Assembly: GCA_035527975.1 (NCBI GenBank)
Contig: DATKZM010000037.1
Span: forward strand, 1 to 64,000
From: DATKZM01 sp035527975
GTDB taxonomy: Bacteria > Pseudomonadota > Alphaproteobacteria > JAPULJ01
Direction: 5' to 3'
DNA length: 64,000 nucleotides
The notes under the pieces were generated by a model that was not told the DNA's origin, searched no databases, and was given only the letters and a program-made list of their open reading frames with translations. This document shows positions 33,270 to 41,833 of this stretch, in pieces (the first letter of the stretch is position 1; every line of letters begins with the position of its first letter). The translations under genes were made by a program, and so were the position numbers.

Positions 33270-34247
33270 ATGTCCGACGCAACAAACCACATCCCGATCA
33301 TCGATTTGGCGGCCTACCGGGCCGGCGAGCAAGGCGCCCGCGAGGCGGCGGCGGCGCGGATCACCGCGGCGTTGGAAACCAGCGGCTTCTTCGGTATCAG
33401 CAGTCACGGCGTTCCGGACCGGATCATCGCGGAAGCCTTCGCCGCCGCGCAGGACTTCTTCGCCCTGCCGATGGACCGGAAGCTCGGCGTCAAGATCAAC
33501 AGTGCCCATCGCGGCTATATGCCGATGGCCGACCAGCACCGCGCCGAGTCCCAGCACGCAAATCTCAGCGAATCCTTCCTGGTCGGAACCGAGCTGGCGC
33601 TGGACGACCCCGACGTGATGGCCGGCCTGCCGCTCCACGGCCCCAACCAATGGCCCGAAGGGGTAGCGGCGCTGCGCCCCGCGATGGGGGCTTATCACGA
33701 AGCGCTGGCCAAAGTCGGTATGTTGTTGGTCGATTTGTTTGAAGCCGCATTGGCTGTTGAGCCAGGATTCTTGCGGGGCAGCTTCGGCAAGCCCATGGCG
33801 TTCATCCGCGCGTTGCACTATCCGCCGGCGCCCGCTGATTTGCCCGATGACCAGTTTGGCGCCGCACCGCACAGCGATTTCGGCTTTGCGACGATCCTGG
33901 CCCAGGACGATGTCGGCGGGCTGCAGGTCCAGACGCTTGACGGCCAATGGGTCGATGCGCCCAACCTTCCGGGCACGCTGCTCGTCAATGTCGGCGACAT
34001 GCTGATGCGCTGGACCAACGATCGTTTCCGGTCCACCGCCCACCGGGTCATCAATGCGGACGCATCGGATCGGTACTCGATCCCCTACTTCTTCGATCCG
34101 CAGTTCCGCACGGTGGTTGCCTGCATCGAAAGCTGTCAGTCGCCGGAAAACCCATCGCGCTATGAGCCGACGACCTGGGGCGATTTCCTGACCGCGCGCT
34201 TCGATGCAAACCACAAGTATCGCCAGGAAGCTGAAGCAACCGCGTAG
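33270..34247 (+). CDS. Isopenicillin N synthase-like 2-oxoglutarate/Fe(II)-dependent oxygenase
   Basis: A 325-residue non-haem iron oxygenase of the IPNS/DIOX family. The DIOX_N region (PIIDLAAY...GFFGISSHGVPD) is followed by the iron triad His201-x-Asp203 (APHSDFG) and His258 (STAHRV), with Arg268-x-Ser270 (RYSIPYF) for 2-oxoglutarate. All ligands are present. Bacterial relatives hydroxylate or oxidise small molecules. The gene stands alone on the plus strand between the second molybdenum hydroxylase operon and the TRAP operon; a link to the CoA-dependent route nearby is possible, but the substrate is unknown. Confidence 0.9.
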   Translation: MSDATNHIPIIDLAAYRAGEQGAREAAAARITAALETSGFFGISSHGVPDRIIAEAFAAAQDFFALPMDRKLGVKINSAHRGYMPMADQHRAESQHANLSESFLVGTELALDDPDVMAGLPLHGPNQWPEGVAALRPAMGAYHEALAKVGMLLVDLFEAALAVEPGFLRGSFGKPMAFIRALHYPPAPADLPDDQFGAAPHSDFGFATILAQDDVGGLQVQTLDGQWVDAPNLPGTLLVNVGDMLMRWTNDRFRSTAHRVINADASDRYSIPYFFDPQFRTVVACIESCQSPENPSRYEPTTWGDFLTARFDANHKYRQEAEATA

Positions 34248-34278
34248 ATTTTCCGTCAGAGTCACCAAAATTCGCGCG

Positions 34279-35568
34279 CTATACCAGTGACGGCAGGAAG
34301 AGCGATATCCACGGGATCAATACGATCAGCGTCAGCCGCACGATGTCGGCCATCCAGAACGGCGTGACGCCGGCGAAGATCGTGCCTGTCGACACGTCTT
34401 TGAGCACACCTCGCAGGACGAACACGTTCATGCCGATCGGCGGCGTGATCAGGCTGATCTCGGTCACCACGACGATCACGATACCAAACCAGATCAGATC
34501 GAAGCCAAGCGCGCTGACGATGGGCACGAAAACCGGCACCGTCAGCAGCAGCATCGACAGGCTCTCGAACACGCAGCCAAGCAACAGGTAGATCACCAGG
34601 ATAACAAGGATGACCGCCATCGGCGGGATGCTCATCGCCTGGATCTGCGCGGCAAGCTGATTGGGCATGCCGGTCTCATTGATGTAGTCGGCAAAAATCA
34701 GGGCGCCGATCAGCACCACGAACAGCATCGAGGTCGTGACCGCCGTCTCGGCCAGAATGAAAAAGAGCCGCTTCCAGGTCAGCTGGCGGCCGAGCAGCGC
34801 AAAGACAAACGCACCGAATGCGCCGATCCCGCCGGCCTCGGTGGGCGTGAAAACGCCGATATAGATGCCCCCGATCACGACCACGAAGAGGATCGCGACA
34901 CCCCAGACCCGCGATAGCGCGCGCGCCCGCTCGCGCCAGCCACTGCGCGCGCCGGCCGGTCCCTGCTTAGGGTCGCGACGGACGACATATTGAACGGCGC
35001 CCATGTAACAAAGAATGCCAAGAAGACCGGGCAAGATGCCGGCGGCAAACAGCTTTCCGATGTCCTGGCGGGTCATGATGCCGTAGAGCACCAGAATGAC
35101 GCTGGGCGGGATCAGTATGCCAAGCGTTCCGCCCGCGGCGATCGAGCCCGCCGCAAGACGGTCGCTGTAGCCATAGCGCCGCATCGACGGCATGGCGACC
35201 TTGGCCATGGTGGCGGCGGTCGCCAGGCTCGAGCCGCAGATCGCGCTGAACCCCCCGCAGGCAACCACAGTGGCCATGGCAAGACCGCCGCGAAGATGCC
35301 CGAGGAACGCGTTCGAGGCGGCATATAGTTTCTCCGACAGGCCGGCGCGCCCGACAAAAACGCCCATCAGGATGAACAGCGGCACCACGGACAGCTCGTA
35401 ATTCTCCGCGCTGCGCCGCGCCTTCTCGCCGACGATGAAAAGCGCCGGCCCCCAGCCGCGGGCAAGCGCGAAGCCGAACGTCCCGACGATCGCCATGGCG
35501 AAGGCGATCGGCACCCGAATGAATACGAGCACGATGACCACTGTGAACGCGATGGCGGCTTCAAGCAT
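34279..35568 (-). CDS. dctM: TRAP transporter large permease (DctM)
   Basis: A 429-residue DctM-family permease. It begins MLEAAIAFTVVIVLVFIRVP, shows GGFSAICGSSLATAATMAKVAMP and GSIAAGGTLGILIPPSVILVLYG, and ends with the conserved ISLITPPIGMNVFVLRG. The start at 35568 is chosen because the family N-terminus begins there; the frame is open much further upstream but overlaps the DctQ gene without membrane-like character. It is the last gene of the dctPQM operon. Confidence 0.94.
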   Translation of the reverse strand: MLEAAIAFTVVIVLVFIRVPIAFAMAIVGTFGFALARGWGPALFIVGEKARRSAENYELSVVPLFILMGVFVGRAGLSEKLYAASNAFLGHLRGGLAMATVVACGGFSAICGSSLATAATMAKVAMPSMRRYGYSDRLAAGSIAAGGTLGILIPPSVILVLYGIMTRQDIGKLFAAGILPGLLGILCYMGAVQYVVRRDPKQGPAGARSGWRERARALSRVWGVAILFVVVIGGIYIGVFTPTEAGGIGAFGAFVFALLGRQLTWKRLFFILAETAVTTSMLFVVLIGALIFADYINETGMPNQLAAQIQAMSIPPMAVILVILVIYLLLGCVFESLSMLLLTVPVFVPIVSALGFDLIWFGIVIVVVTEISLITPPIGMNVFVLRGVLKDVSTGTIFAGVTPFWMADIVRLTLIVLIPWISLFLPSLV

Positions 35569-35578
35569 CGGCGGCCGA

Positions 35579-36127
35579 TCAGATGAAGCCAGGTTTGGGG
35601 TCACGCGCGCCACGCAGATAGCGCAGCAGGTTAGCCAGGAATATGAGCGCGCCGATGCCCGCCAGAACGCACATGAAATAGACGGCCGGAGCCCGCCCCC
35701 AAACCAGGTACTCCCAGGTCTCGTGATCCTCGCGCAGCCGCTCGGCGAGCAGCCAGAGGCACCAGCATGTGGTGCCCAAGACCACCGCGCCGACCGCATT
35801 CATCACAATCTGGCGAATCGGCACCACCCACCGGGGGGTCAGCCCGTCCAGCAGATCGACAGTGATGTGCGCTTCCTGACGGCACACCGACGGCAGCGCT
35901 GCGTAAATGATCGCCGCCATCAGGATTTGCACGATTTCGTTGCCGCCGGGCAGCGGTGCGCTGAACAGATAGCGGCCGATGACATCGACCATGGTCACCG
36001 CCATCAGCGCAAACAGCACAATGCCGGCAGCGCCCCCCGACAGCGCGTGAATGGCTGTCGTGAATGCGCCGCCGGTGCGCCAGAGCTGGGAGTAATCCGG
36101 CTCAGAGGTTTCCACCGGATCCGCCAT
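35579..36127 (-). CDS. dctQ: TRAP transporter small permease (DctQ)
   Basis: A 182-residue DctQ-family protein with four membrane helices; the family motif DVIGRYLFSAPLPGGNEIVQ lies after the first helix, and RQEAHITVDLL after the second. It links the binding protein and the large permease. It ends 10 bases before dctM and starts 15 bases after dctP. Confidence 0.92.
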   Translation of the reverse strand: MADPVETSEPDYSQLWRTGGAFTTAIHALSGGAAGIVLFALMAVTMVDVIGRYLFSAPLPGGNEIVQILMAAIIYAALPSVCRQEAHITVDLLDGLTPRWVVPIRQIVMNAVGAVVLGTTCWCLWLLAERLREDHETWEYLVWGRAPAVYFMCVLAGIGALIFLANLLRYLRGARDPKPGFI

Positions 36128-36142
36128 GAGGGCCCTATCGGG

Positions 36143-37165
36143 CTACTTGCCGTTCTTGGCCTTGGCGACTTCGGCGCGGAACTCCTTGAGGACGGCCGCT
36201 GCGTTGCTCACGCCCATCTTCTGTGCCCGGCCGATCCATTCGGCGTCGAGGTCCGCCAGACGGGTCCGGATCTCGCCCGTCGTCTTGGCATCGAAGGCGG
36301 CAATCGTGTTGCCAGCGGCGCCAAGTCCCTTGATAGCGACCTGGTCGGCCTTGTCCCAGGTCGCGCCGATCAGGCCCGAGAGATGCTCGCCCGAAACCTT
36401 CCACAGCATGGCCTGCTTGTCCTTGCCGAGGCGGTCGTAAAAGCCCTTGTTCATGATCACGGCGAAGCTGGAGGTATAGAGGTTTCCGGGATAGCTGTAG
36501 TGGAACTTGACAGCCTTGCCGAGGCGGAAACTCCAGATCGTCTCAATCGAGAAGAGGATCCCCTTGGCGACCCCGCGCGACAGGATTTCATGCGCCTTGG
36601 TCACCGGTGCGGACACCGTCACCAGGCCCAAACGCTGCGCGATCCGGCTTTGGGTGCCACCACCGGTGCGGACCTTCAGGCCCTTGATGTCGCCGATCGA
36701 GGTGATCGGCCCGCTGGTGTGCAGCATGCCGGGGCCATGGCTGAACAGCGCCAGCACGACGACGCCCTTGTGCTCGCCTTTCTTCAAGAAGTGCTTGGAA
36801 TAGGTCCGCCAATACGCGCGCGAGATCTGCTCGCCGTTGCCGCCGCTGCCGGGCAGTTCCACCATGTCGGTCAGAACGAAGCGGCCGGTGGTGTATCCAT
36901 GCGTAATCCAGGCCACGTCCGTGATGCCGTTGCGCACCCGGTCGTAAAGGTCACGCGGATTGATCGGCGGATAGGTCATCTTGACCTGAAGTTTGCCGCC
37001 GCTCGCCGCCGCAACCTCCTTGATCCAGGTCGGCCACGCTGTTGTGTTCATCGCGTGTTTGGGGCCGGCATAGGTTTCAAGCTTGATGGTTTCTGCGTTG
37101 GCCGCGCCGGCACATACGCAGGCAGCTAATGAAAGCGCGGCCGCGCCTGCAAAAATGATTCTCAT
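36143..37165 (-). CDS. dctP: TRAP transporter solute-binding protein (DctP)
   Basis: A 340-residue periplasmic binding protein with a signal peptide (MRIIFAGAAALSLAACVCAG, likely cut after ANA). The DctP family regions are ITSIGDIKGLKVRTGGGTQS (with the ligand-carboxylate-binding Arg) and FSIETIWSFRLGKAVKFHYS. A very strong GGGAGGGGAG site fixes the start at 37165. It leads the TRAP operon and is divergent from the enoyl-CoA hydratase/acyl-CoA ligase genes (124 bases apart), which suggests the imported acid is CoA-activated by them. Confidence 0.93.
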   Translation of the reverse strand: MRIIFAGAAALSLAACVCAGAANAETIKLETYAGPKHAMNTTAWPTWIKEVAAASGGKLQVKMTYPPINPRDLYDRVRNGITDVAWITHGYTTGRFVLTDMVELPGSGGNGEQISRAYWRTYSKHFLKKGEHKGVVVLALFSHGPGMLHTSGPITSIGDIKGLKVRTGGGTQSRIAQRLGLVTVSAPVTKAHEILSRGVAKGILFSIETIWSFRLGKAVKFHYSYPGNLYTSSFAVIMNKGFYDRLGKDKQAMLWKVSGEHLSGLIGATWDKADQVAIKGLGAAGNTIAAFDAKTTGEIRTRLADLDAEWIGRAQKMGVSNAAAVLKEFRAEVAKAKNGK

Positions 37166-37289
37166 ACTCCCCTCCCAGATTGTGTTTTCCCGCCCGCCTT
37201 TGCCACTAATTGCGGGTGCCGTAACATTAAGCCAATATGCCGGAAATCCAAGGTCGAACGACGGTAGATTGTCTTTGGAGTAAAACAAC

Positions 37290-38102
37290 TTGGCTGAAGA
37301 AGAACTGCTTGTCGAAAAACGCGGGCCCGTCGCGCGGCTGGTGATCAACCGCCCCGAACGGCTGAACAGCCTGCGCATGGGCGTCACCGACCGGGCGATC
37401 CTCGAAGCTCTGCGCTCGCTTGGCGCCGACGACACCACCAAGGTCGTGCTGCTAACCGGTGCGGGCCAGCGGGCGTTTTGCACCGGCTGGGATATGGAGG
37501 CGATCGGCGAAACCTCGCTGGCCGACCTCGAACGAATGATCCGGACCAATCTCGAGCTCTTCTTCGGGGTCTGGAATGCGCCGATTCCCGTGATCGCGGC
37601 GATCAACGGCTATGCGATCGGCACCGGCTCCGCCTTGGCGCTGTCCTGCGATTTGTCGCTGGCGGCGGACAACACCCGCCTTGGCGAGCCCGAAATCCGT
37701 CATGGTGCGCTCTCGCCTTTTCTTGCCCTGCCCTTCATGACCCACAGCAAGGCGGTTCACGAAATCTATTACACGGGCGACCTGGTCGACGCGGTCGAGC
37801 TTCACCGGCTCGGTCTGGTCAACCGCGTCGTGCCGGCCGACGAGCTAGAAGAAACCAGCTGGCGCTATGCCGAACGTCTGGCCAAAGTCCCGGGCTTTTC
37901 CCTACAGATGACCAAACGAAGCTTGCGCGCGGCCTACGACGTGATGGGCTTTACGTCGGCAATCCGCCAGCACGGCCTCGCCGATACGCTCGTCATCGGG
38001 GCGGACTTCCCCGAACAACGGGCGCTCCTCGACATCCTCGTCAAGCAGGGCATGCGCGCCTTTCTGGACGCCCGTGATGGGCCCTTCAACGAGAAGGCGT
38101 GA
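37290..38102 (+). CDS. Enoyl-CoA hydratase/isomerase family protein
   Basis: A 270-residue crotonase-fold protein. The opening GPVARLVINRPERLNSLRMG and the oxyanion-hole segments RAFCTGWDMEAIGE and AAINGYAIGTGSALALSCDLSLA are visible; the second-shell Glu region (DNTRLGEPEIRHGAL) is kept. It hydrates, isomerises or cleaves an acyl-CoA; the exact reaction cannot be told. Start is TTG at 37290 with TTGGAG upstream. It is followed 9 bases later by an acyl-CoA ligase gene, forming a CoA-dependent degradation pair. Confidence 0.9.
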   Translation: MAEEELLVEKRGPVARLVINRPERLNSLRMGVTDRAILEALRSLGADDTTKVVLLTGAGQRAFCTGWDMEAIGETSLADLERMIRTNLELFFGVWNAPIPVIAAINGYAIGTGSALALSCDLSLAADNTRLGEPEIRHGALSPFLALPFMTHSKAVHEIYYTGDLVDAVELHRLGLVNRVVPADELEETSWRYAERLAKVPGFSLQMTKRSLRAAYDVMGFTSAIRQHGLADTLVIGADFPEQRALLDILVKQGMRAFLDARDGPFNEKA

Positions 38103-38111
38103 GCGAGGGGC

Positions 38112-39614
38112 ATGGACGCGATCGTTGGCCGGTTTCTTGAGCGGCGCGCCCTCCTCGACCGTCAGAAAACCGCGATCATCTGTGGCGATCGCCGCCTGAC
38201 CTTCGCAGAACTCGACGCGCTGGTGGCGCGGATGGCGGGGCTGCTCGCCGCCAAGGGCATCGAGCGCGGCGATCGGCTCGCGGTTTTGATGAAGAACAGC
38301 ATCGCATTCTGCGCGCTCTACCACGCCGCGGCGCGGCTGGGTGCGGTGCTGTGCCCGATCAACTGGCGACTGGCCGGCCCGGAGATTGCCTTCATTCTGG
38401 GGCATAGCGAGGCGAAGCTGTTGGTCCATGGGAGCGAGTTCGCCGAGGCAATCGAGGCGTTGCCCACCCCGCCGGCGCTCGCGCACCGCCTGTCTCTCGG
38501 CGAAGACGGCGACGTGTCGACCGGCTTCATCGCGCATAAGCCCTTTACCGACCCCTGCCCCGCGGCGCCGGACGACCCGCTGCTGCTCGTCTACACCTCG
38601 GGCACCACCGGCCGGCCCAAGGGCGCTGTTCTCACCCAGGCCCAGATGTTCTGGTCCTCGGCGACCATGGCCACCACGCTCGACTATCGCCGCGGCGATG
38701 TTGGCCTGATCCCGGTGCCTTTGTTTCACGTCGGCGGGCTCTCCTTTGCGACGCTCTTTGTTCATGTCGGCGCCACGGCCGTGCTCATGCCGGCCTGGGA
38801 GGCCCAAGCGGCGCTCGCGCTGATCGGCCGCGAAGGCATCAACCACTTCTTCGCGGTCGCCGCCATGCTGGAGGGGCTGGCGCAGGCGCCCGGCTACCAG
38901 AGCGCCGATCTGGACAGCCTGCGCTGGATCATGTCGGGCGGCGCCCCGGTTCCGGTCGCGCTCATCCACCGCTTTGCCGAGCGCGGCATCCCGGTGATCC
39001 AGACTTACGGCTCGACCGAGACGGCCGGACCGGCGGTCGTCGTCGACATCCCGAACGCGGCGACGAAGGCCGGCGCGGCGGGCTTGCCGTTCTTTCATAC
39101 CGACATCCGCATCGTCGATGACCGCGGCGCGCCATTGCCCGCCGATCAGCCGGGTGAGATCTACATACGCGCACCGCATGTGACCTCTGGGTACTGGCGT
39201 GACGACGAGGCAACGGCGCGGGCGTTCGATGGCGCCTGGTTTCGGTCCGGCGATATCGGGCGGATCGATGCCGACGGCTATCTCCATATCCTCGACCGCA
39301 AGAAGGACATGATTGTCAGCGGCGGCGAGAATATTTATCCAGCAGAGGTGGAGCGTGTGCTGGCCAGCCACGCTTGCGTCGCCGAGGTCGCCGTGATCGG
39401 CGCGCCCGACGCGCACTGGGGCGAGGCCGTTTGCGCCGTGGTGGTGCCGACATCCGGCACCGAACCGACGCTCGATGCCCTGACGCGGCACTGCGAGGGC
39501 AATCTCGCGCGCTACAAGCACCCGCGACGGCTCATAATCCGGGATACACCTTTGCCGCGAAATGCGACCGGAAAGATCCTCAAACACGAGCTGAGACGCG
39601 CGCCCGGCGGGTAG
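38112..39614 (+). CDS. Acyl-CoA synthetase (AMP-forming, ANL superfamily)
   Basis: A 500-residue AMP-binding ligase. The P-loop LLVYTSGTTGRPKGAVLTQ is near residue 160, the adenine-binding QTYGSTETAGPAV near 300, the hinge GDIGRIDADGYLHILDRKKD near 380 and the catalytic lysine in RNATGKILKHELR at the C-terminus. It activates a carboxylic acid as the CoA thioester, probably the substrate of the TRAP transporter or an intermediate of this locus. It is preceded by the enoyl-CoA hydratase gene and followed after 98 bases by hyuA. Confidence 0.93.
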   Translation: MDAIVGRFLERRALLDRQKTAIICGDRRLTFAELDALVARMAGLLAAKGIERGDRLAVLMKNSIAFCALYHAAARLGAVLCPINWRLAGPEIAFILGHSEAKLLVHGSEFAEAIEALPTPPALAHRLSLGEDGDVSTGFIAHKPFTDPCPAAPDDPLLLVYTSGTTGRPKGAVLTQAQMFWSSATMATTLDYRRGDVGLIPVPLFHVGGLSFATLFVHVGATAVLMPAWEAQAALALIGREGINHFFAVAAMLEGLAQAPGYQSADLDSLRWIMSGGAPVPVALIHRFAERGIPVIQTYGSTETAGPAVVVDIPNAATKAGAAGLPFFHTDIRIVDDRGAPLPADQPGEIYIRAPHVTSGYWRDDEATARAFDGAWFRSGDIGRIDADGYLHILDRKKDMIVSGGENIYPAEVERVLASHACVAEVAVIGAPDAHWGEAVCAVVVPTSGTEPTLDALTRHCEGNLARYKHPRRLIIRDTPLPRNATGKILKHELRRAPGG

Positions 39615-39712
39615 GGCAGCAATTCCGGAGACGCAGGGCGAAGGGATTGACGGCGGCGGATTACTCCGCACACTGCTTGGCTTCAGGCGAACGGCGCAGA
39701 AAAGGGAGTGGC

Positions 39713-41824
39713 ATGGCGGGGCCCAAATACATCGTCGCAACCGACGTCGGCGGGACGTGCACCGACACGGTCGTCATCGCCGCGGGCGAGCCGTTCCATA
39801 TCGGCAAGGCGCTTTCGACCCCGCCCAACTTCGCCGACGGCGTCATCGATTCGATCGCCGTTGCCGCCGACGCCATGGGCACGACGGTGGAGACGCTGTT
39901 CTCGCAAAGCTATCTTTTCGTCCACGGCTCGACCGTGGTCGACAACACCGTCCTCACTCAAGATGGCGCCAGAACCGGGCTCATCACCACCGCGGGCTTC
40001 GAGGACACGCTGCTCGTCACCCGAGGGGCCTACGGCCGCTGGGGCGGGCTTCCCGAAGAGCGGGTCAAGCATCCGGTGGCGACCGACCGGGCCGATCCCC
40101 TGGTGCCGATGGAGCGTATCCGCGGCGTCCGCGAGCGGGTCGACTACAAAGGCGCCATAATCCAGCCGCTCGACGAGGCCGAAGCCGAACGCGCGGTCCG
40201 CTCGCTGATTGAGGACGAAGGCGTTGAGGCGATCGCCGTCAGTTTTCTCTGGTCGTTCTACAATCCCGCCCACGAGATCAAGATCAAGGACATCGTCAAA
40301 CGCATTTCGCCCGAAACCTATGTGACCCTTTCGAGCGAGATTGCGCCGGTGCCGGGCGAGTTTGAGCGCACCTCCACGGCCGTGATCAACGCCTATGCCG
40401 GGCGCATGAGCAAGGCCTACATCAACAATCTGGAACGCCAGCTCGCCGAGCGCGGCTATGCCGGGCAGATCATGGTGATGCAGGGCTATGGCGGCCTGCT
40501 GCCCGCCGCCGAAGCCGCCGACCGCGCCGTCGGCATGATCGAATGCGGGCCCGCGGCGGGTGTCATCGGCGCGAAGTTCCTGGGCGGCCTGATGGGGCAA
40601 GACAACATCATCGCCGCCGATATGGGCGGGACGACGTTCAAGGTCGGCGTCATCCAGGACGGCGAGATCGAATATGCCCGCGAGCCCATGGTCGCGCGCT
40701 TCCACTACGTCGCGCCGAAGATCGAGGTGGTCTCGATTGGCGCCGGCGGCGGCAGCATCATCTCGCTGGAGCCTGGCACCAAGGCGCCGAAGGTCGGCCC
40801 GCGCAGCGCCGGCGCCGATCCGGGCCCAATCTGCTATGGGCGCGGCGGCACCGAGGTCACGTTGACCGACGTGATGACGCTGATCGGCTACATGGATCCC
40901 GATATCTTCCTGGGCGGCCGGATGCGGCTCGACATCGATGCCGCGCGCCGCGCCTTCGAGACGCAGATCTCAGGCCCGCTCGGCATGTCGGTCGAGGAGG
41001 CCGCCTTCGGTATCTACCGGGTAGCGGCGGCGCAGATCGCCGATCTGATCCATGAGATCACCGTCGAGCGCGGCCTCGACCCCCGCGACTTCGAGCTCCA
41101 CGCCTTTGGCGGCTCCTGTCCGCTCGTATGCGGTGTGTTCGGGCGCGAGCTGAGCGTCAAACGCATCGTCATCCCCTACACTGCAGCCGTGAACTGCGCC
41201 TTCGGCCTGGTCTCCGCCGATATCGTGCACGAGTATTCGCTCACCCAGACCTTGCCGGCGCCGAGCCCGGCCGACGCGATCAACGCGATCTATGCGCCGC
41301 TGCTCCAACAAGCGAAGGATCAGCTTGCCCGCGAGGAATTTGCGGACGATCAGATGGCCTTCAATTACGCCGTCGATCTTCGCTACGGGCTGCAGGTCCA
41401 CGAGGTGACCACGACCGTCAACGGCGCCACGCCCTTCACCGAGGCGACGGTCCAGCAGCTGATGGACGATTTCGAGGCGCTCTACGAGCGGAAATACGGG
41501 AAAGGCTCGGCCTATCGGGGCGCCGGCATGGAGATGACCCAATTCCGCCTCTCCGGCCGCGGCAAGCTTGACCGCCCAGACGTGCCACGCGAAACGCTGG
41601 AGGGGCCGGATGCCAGTGCCGCGATTACTGGAAAACGTGATATATTCGTGGAACCGCTGAACGCTTTCGCGCCGGCCGATATTTACGATTTCACCAAGCT
41701 GCGGCCAGGAAACCAGTTGCCCGGCCCAGCGGTGATCCACACGCCGATCACGACGATCGTCGTGCAGAGTGGGCAGACCGCGACAATGGACGAGCTCCGC
41801 AACATCGTCCTCGACTTTCACTGA
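39713..41824 (+). CDS. hyuA: Hydantoinase/oxoprolinase family protein, A-type (ATP-dependent)
   Basis: A 703-residue HyuA-family protein of the ASKHA ATPase fold. The first phosphate motif is VATDVGGTCTDTVVIA (the family usually has DVGGTFTD) and the second ADMGGTTFKVGV; MQGYGGLLPAAEAADRAVGMIECGPAAG and GGGSIISLEPGTKAPKVGPRSAGADPGP (two adjoining stretches) are typical. It is the beta-type subunit of ATP-dependent hydantoinases, 5-oxoprolinases or acetone/acetophenone carboxylases. The start at 39713 has AAAGGGAG upstream; the frame is open back to 39374 only as antisense overlap with the ligase. HyuB follows 9 bases later. Confidence 0.94.
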   Translation: MAGPKYIVATDVGGTCTDTVVIAAGEPFHIGKALSTPPNFADGVIDSIAVAADAMGTTVETLFSQSYLFVHGSTVVDNTVLTQDGARTGLITTAGFEDTLLVTRGAYGRWGGLPEERVKHPVATDRADPLVPMERIRGVRERVDYKGAIIQPLDEAEAERAVRSLIEDEGVEAIAVSFLWSFYNPAHEIKIKDIVKRISPETYVTLSSEIAPVPGEFERTSTAVINAYAGRMSKAYINNLERQLAERGYAGQIMVMQGYGGLLPAAEAADRAVGMIECGPAAGVIGAKFLGGLMGQDNIIAADMGGTTFKVGVIQDGEIEYAREPMVARFHYVAPKIEVVSIGAGGGSIISLEPGTKAPKVGPRSAGADPGPICYGRGGTEVTLTDVMTLIGYMDPDIFLGGRMRLDIDAARRAFETQISGPLGMSVEEAAFGIYRVAAAQIADLIHEITVERGLDPRDFELHAFGGSCPLVCGVFGRELSVKRIVIPYTAAVNCAFGLVSADIVHEYSLTQTLPAPSPADAINAIYAPLLQQAKDQLAREEFADDQMAFNYAVDLRYGLQVHEVTTTVNGATPFTEATVQQLMDDFEALYERKYGKGSAYRGAGMEMTQFRLSGRGKLDRPDVPRETLEGPDASAAITGKRDIFVEPLNAFAPADIYDFTKLRPGNQLPGPAVIHTPITTIVVQSGQTATMDELRNIVLDFH

Positions 41825-41833
41825 GGAAACATC

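Noticed and set aside
35569..35799. N-terminal extension of dctM
   Set aside because: It overlaps dctQ in another frame, is rich in Arg, Ser and Cys, and lacks membrane helices; the DctM family N-terminus begins at 35568.
36143..37606. Extended N-terminus for the dctP gene (487 codons)
   Set aside because: A strong ribosome site and signal peptide fix the start at 37165; the extension is antisense to the enoyl-CoA hydratase gene.
39374..39712. N-terminal extension of hyuA
   Set aside because: It overlaps the conserved C-terminal domain of the acyl-CoA ligase in another frame; the HyuA family N-terminus begins at 39713, after a good ribosome site.
37902..39740. Minus-strand open frame of 612 codons across the acyl-CoA ligase gene
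   Set aside because: It is antisense to an intact AMP-forming ligase with P-loop, hinge and catalytic Lys; no domain is visible in the antisense product.
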